64,000 nt of DNA from positions 20,752,501 through 20,816,500 of the forward strand of contig NC_133558.1 in NCBI RefSeq assembly GCF_048773025.1. Reading direction: 5' to 3'. The notes under the pieces are model-generated. The model did not search any database, was not told the DNA's origin, and worked only from the letters and a program-made list of their open reading frames with translations. Source of the DNA: Camelus bactrianus. Its lineage: Eukaryota; Chordata; Mammalia; Artiodactyla; Camelidae. Shown here piece after piece: positions 59,866-64,000 of the stretch. How positions within the stretch are numbered: position 1 is the first letter of the stretch; every line of letters starts with the position of its first letter. The position numbers and the translations under genes are program-made.

Positions 59866-59980
59866 TGTTTTTGTTTTTTATTGAAATAGTCAGTTACAAA
59901 GTGTCAGTTTCTGGTGTACAGCACAAGGTCCCAGTCATGCATATACATACATATATTCGTTTTCATAGTCTACAGATGGG
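59866..59980 (-). mobile_element. Short L1 3' end
   Basis: ttttttattgaaatagtcag ... ttctggtgtacagcac ... ttcgttttcatagtc is a camelid-type L1 3' UTR in reverse. Confidence 0.75.
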
Positions 59981-60692
59981 TTCTACTACCTCTCTGCTTT
60001 CTCTTTTCTTTTTTCCTAAGCAAATATTGAAGCATCCTTCAGTATACTCCTTTCAAATGCCTAATTAACAGTTGTCATTAATAGCACCAAACTATTACAG
60101 GATCAGTTATCTTCCATCATTCCAGGAACATATACAAATTATCATTGTGCATAGCTTATGTATATACAGAGGATTTACTATTTATAGACCTGTTTACATC
60201 AATTATTACTTTAGTAAATAGTTAAGTATAGTATATCAGAAGAACAACATAAAAATGCATCAAATAATTTCATATTTCTAATTAGAATTTAATCTAGATC
60301 TTATTTTAATGTTTCTAATCCCCATCATAAAACTTTCACTTTCATAAATAATGGAATAAAACAATATAAATCTATAAAATAAGTGGAATATAAAAATTTA
60401 TTCACTACATCTTGGCTCATTGGAAATATTTTGAATATTATTTTTAGTTGTGGTTCAAATCAATTCCTTTTGTCTCAAAACTGTTGGTTATTTGTGTAGC
60501 TCTATATTATATTTTGGCTCCATCTGTGAAACTTGGCTGCTTGGGCATCAAGCCCCTTAATCATTCTTGTAGAAAATACTATTTTTTAAAATTATTTTAG
60601 TCAGCCTAGGCTGATGTGTCTGCCTCATGTTGTCAGGAGGAGTCATTTATGCTTGGCAAATCTGGAATCAGATTTAGTATCCATTATGTCAG

Positions 60693-60695
60693 AGA

Positions 60696-60733
<38 letters not shown>

Positions 60734-60735
60734 AA
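60693..60735. repeat. (CT)n(CA)n microsatellite
   Basis: CT run followed by CA run. Confidence 0.92.
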
Positions 60736-60924
60736 CCAATGCATAGTCACCTTTTACAGCATGTTTCATTTGTGTACTTTTATTTATGTATTGTAGTGCA
60801 CCCTATTATAGGCTGGAACAATAATTTTCAGGTATAGTTTTCTCAATCATTGAAATTAATTTTATTATTATTAATATTTTTAATAATTTGTTAAACTCCA
60901 GGGGATCAAATTTTAAGCTTTTAA

Positions 60925-61075
60925 AAATTTTATTGACGTACAGTCAATTACAATGTATAAATTTCTGGTGTGCAGCACAATGTCCCAGTCATGGATATAC
61001 ACACATTCATTTTCATATTTTTTCTCATTAAAGCTTATTACAAGATATTGAATATAGTTCCCTGTGTTGTCTGGT
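60925..61075 (-). mobile_element. Short L1 3' end
   Basis: Reverse L1 3' UTR: ttattgacgtacagtcaatt, ttctggtgtgcagcac, attgaatatagttccctg. Confidence 0.75.
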
Positions 61076-61179
61076 TTCATTAAAGCTTTTAATGTGATTC
61101 CACTTTGTTTGCTTTAGCATATCATTTACAGTTCTTTTAAAAATTTATAGTAAATTACATAAGCTCCTTCACTCCTCCA

Positions 61180-61375
61180 GTCATGTAAGAACCTAGTGAG
61201 AAAGCCACCTATGAACAAGCAAGCAGACTCTCATCAGACACCTAATCTGCTGGCATTTTGATCTTGGACTTCTAGCCTCCAGAACTGTGAGAAGTAAATG
61301 TATACTGCTTACAAGCCACTGGCCTATGGTGTTTTTATTATAGCAGTCCGAACAGACCAAGACTGATTTTGGGAT
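61180..61375 (+). mobile_element. MLT1-type (ERVL-MaLR) LTR fragment
   Basis: Fossil LTR 3' part: cttggacttctagcctccag, aactgtgagaagtaaatg, then the ...agcagtccgaacagaccaag end. Ancient and solitary; no internal region seen. Confidence 0.75.
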
Positions 61376-61429
61376 CTGGAGTTTATAATGATCAAATTTA
61401 GAATATATTTTAGACTCTCATTTTTTCAA

Positions 61430-62300
61430 ATCTTTTTTCTGTCCACATACCTCTCCCTTCAAGGTCTCCAATTACCTTTGTCTTATGCCCCTTTAAAGTT
61501 TTCTATTAACTCACTGGTATTCTTTATTTTGTTAATTATTTTCTCCTCTATGTTTCATTTTAGATAGTTTGAATTTCTGTGCCCTCAAGTTCACAAATCA
61601 TTTATTTCTGCAATGACTAATCTACTGTTAATCATATCCAATAAAATTTTCATCTCACAGATTATACTTTTCATCTCTAGAAGTTCAATTTGAGTCTTTC
61701 TTTTAAATATATATCTCTAGTGAACTTTTTGAACATCCAGAATATAGTTACAATTTCTGTTTTAGTATCCTTGTCTATAAAGTTGAACACCTGTAACAGT
61801 TCCATGTCAATTTTAATTTATTGATTTTTTGCTCATTATATGTTGTATTTTCCTGCTTCTTTCCTTGCCTGGTAGTTTTTAATTGAATGTTATACATTGT
61901 GAATTGTACAGTGTTGATCTTTGCTCTGGGATGAGTTTAAGATACCTGTAAACAATTTGGTTCATTTGACACTTACTTTTAAATTTGTTCATCAATATTG
62001 AATCAATTTTTAGTCTAGTGCTAATTACTCCCCATTAATGAGGCAAGACTTTTCTGGGTACTCTATACAGTGTCCAGTGCATTTAAAAGATATTCTAGTC
62101 TGGCTCGTAGATCACATTCCCTTCTCACCCCTGTTTAAGCACTGGTTACTGCTTCTTCTAATCATTTCCTTTTAATATAATAGATAATTTTGATTGGAGA
62201 GAAAAGAAGAAAGGCCTTTCCTTACCTCTGCTAGTGGTCATACTTAGAATCGCCATGAATACAAAGTAGTCATTCTCCTTATCAACATCTTGGACAAAGC
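61430..62300 (-). mobile_element. Old L1M 3' UTR region, reversed
   Basis: Contains the typical gctcattatatgttgtattt, cctgcttctttccttgcctgg and gttatacattgtgaattg run of L1M 3' ends. Confidence 0.6.
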
Positions 62301-63085
62301 ATTCAAATTTCTCTCTCATAATTCAGTGAGATCCATACCTCAATATGCTCTCATTTGATTCTGGTTTCCCCAGACAGCCATTATGTTGGTGTCATCACAT
62401 GTGTTAGAATTGGATTGTGATTGATATTTACTTTTTCTTTCTCAAATTATCCTTGCATTTAAGATATAACTTAGCTTGTTATCAAATTACAGTTTAACTT
62501 TTCTCCCTCGACATTTGAAAACAGCGCTCTTTTGTTATTTTTATTCAGTGTTACTGTCAAGAAATCTGAGGTATATCTAAGTTTTATTCCTTGAGCAGTG
62601 CCACCAAAGTGTGATCCACAAACCAGTGTATATTTACAACTGTTTCCTACTAGTTCTTTACGAAACAAACACAGAAATAGAGCATTACAAAAATTTAGAG
62701 CAAATGACAGAAAATATTAGGTAAATTGCATCTAATAATAAAATTACTCCTTGTAATCGTATGCCTTTGTTTTTTATTCACTTCATTATATTTCCAGTAA
62801 TTTATTTCAGAAAAATATGGGTCTGTGATATATAATACATAAAGCAAGAGATATTTACAACAATAATCAAAAGAGAAAAAAAAAAGATTCTTCTCTGCAG
62901 ATTGTTTGAGAAACACTGCTTGATGTGATTAGAAATTTTGCTCATGCAGATTCAAGGAGCCTTAAGCCAGGAGTCCTCATAATCAGTGGCCCTGAGGACA
63001 TCCATCAGGACTGGAGTCCTAGGGTTTACAGAGAATTTGCTACTGCCTTCATGGTATATAGATTCTTCTTCTGTGTCACTTACTA
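62300..63085. other. 3' flank of gene C; no further gene seen
   Basis: Contains an AATAAA on the minus strand at 62773-62778, about 310 bp after the gene C stop, which could be its poly(A) signal. No recognised repeat. Confidence 0.4.
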
Positions 63086-63576
63086 TCATGCAGATGGGGA
63101 GAGCCCCATGGATTTAAGTTTGAAGTAAGGATAGAGTGACCCAGAGAAATTGGCCTGAGTGAAGGAGAAGATGTGGGTTCCATCAGTCATGTTATAGAAA
63201 GAAATGTCATTGTCCTCATAATCCAAGAATATCACAATCTTTTGTGGACACTTTTCCACCAGAAGCTTTTCTGGGGAAATGTCGTGGCGATAACTGGTGA
63301 GAGCCCTGTATTCACATCCTTTCTTCTCTAAGACTCTGTACTTCTTTAGTAGATCACTTTTTAAATCACTCCTCTCCGTGGGCTTCTCATAAATGCCTAG
63401 AGTCCATTCATCCGCATCCCCGACATCCACTTCCCAATAGTATCTCCCTGAAGTGAACCCTGTCGCTTTTAGTGCCGCAAGTTTGCAGTCTCCCTGCATG
63501 TCTTCCCTGAAGTTCTCTTTTCTCTCTGGGTAAGAATCGTCCTTATGAAAGTTTTCTTGATTTAAAGTCACAGGAG
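63086..63576 (-). CDS. Gene C terminal exon: atypical B30.2 (SPRY) domain, butyrophilin-like
   Basis: Acceptor aaaaaaattccag at 63577, then a phase-1 start A-P-V-T-L-N. The SPRY core is clear: [57 protein letters not shown]. The PRY part is abnormal: the usual D..TAHP.L.LSE after VTL is replaced by a charged stretch (NQENFHKDDSYPERKENF). The GFW motif is absent (GCEYRALTS) and the C-terminus stops before the usual LTICP. About 163 codons, open to the stop at 63086. The upstream exons are outside the window. It is a diverged paralogue of the gene A domain; whether functional is unknown. Confidence 0.85.
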
Positions 63577-64000
63577 CTGGAATTTTTTTTAAAAAGGAAA
63601 GAAAAGGGCCAATATTGTATATTTCAGAGAACTGTTGTACAGGGCAAACCTTAACAAACAGAGCAAATGTGAAAGAACACTGCTCTGAACGTGTGTGTTG
63701 GGGGGGGTTGATGTGCTCTCATCTTGAGTTCGAGGCTACTTACCTTCTCTTATCTACACTGTCAGTGTATCAGCAGAATGCCAGAGTGAGCAGGGGACTT
63801 GCAGTATTTATTTGAGAATAGTGTACTGTGTTCTCTGCCGATTAGACCTATGTTCCTCAATTAGTAACAGTCTCCATGTGAGCTGACCTCTCTGCAAAGA
63901 ACAGCACAATTACTCTTGCTGTTTCGAGCACTTTTCGCTTAGTTTGGGGTCTCCTCAGCTGAGGGGCTCTATTAATTTCTATTTCAGAACCACGGGGACC

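Noticed and set aside
63736-63756. Candidate 15-nt mini-exon upstream of the gene C B30.2 exon
   Set aside because: Good gtaagt donor, but the only nearby acceptor gives a stop codon in phase 1.

Overview
This is mammalian, and specifically camelid-looking, genomic DNA (alpaca/llama/camel type). The SINEs at about 4.6 kb and 59.0 kb match the tRNA-derived Vic-1 family of camelids, and several LINE-1 3' ends are of the camelid/cetartiodactyl type. Most sequence is intronic or intergenic and full of LINE-1, L2, MIR, Tigger and old LTR debris. There are no bacterial-style operons. The only host genes I can support are spliced members of the butyrophilin/butyrophilin-like (BTN/BTNL) family, all on the minus strand.

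Right edge (63.1-63.6 kb): the last exon of gene C, an atypical B30.2 (PRY-SPRY) domain; the rest of that gene lies beyond the window. Middle (32.1-51.4 kb): gene A, which can be assembled by eye from consensus splice sites into a 14-exon open frame of 954 nt (317 codons plus stop). It has a short N-terminus with no signal peptide, two 7-residue exons, a transmembrane exon, an 18-nt exon, four tandem 21-nt exons inside a perfect-period 107-bp repeat, one more 21-nt exon, three 27-nt exons and an intact B30.2 exon. No immunoglobulin exon was found. Left (about 0.9-27.9 kb): gene B, whose likely 5' end (27.4-27.9 kb) resembles the 5' end of gene A. Its mini-exons sit in a nearly identical 7,089-bp tandem repeat (two full copies and a partial third), and its 3' end is off the left edge.

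Every usable mini-exon is 18, 21 or 27 nt long and flanked by phase-1 introns, so any can be duplicated or skipped without changing frame. This is the exon logic of the heptad tails of chicken BG genes and of the short BTN/MOG linker exons. Here it has been expanded in two ways in neighbouring paralogues: 107-bp micro-duplications in gene A and a 7-kb higher-order repeat in gene B. That expansion is the most notable thing in the window. All splice models come from reading the sequence by eye; no transcript or alignment evidence was available.

Between the genes: 16.7-19.0 kb is a diverged edge monomer of the array. 19-27 kb is a nest of LINE-1 elements with a Tigger. 28-32 kb holds L2 and L1 pieces. 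51.5-63 kb is L2, Tigger, L1, LTR remnants, MIR, SINE and unassigned DNA.
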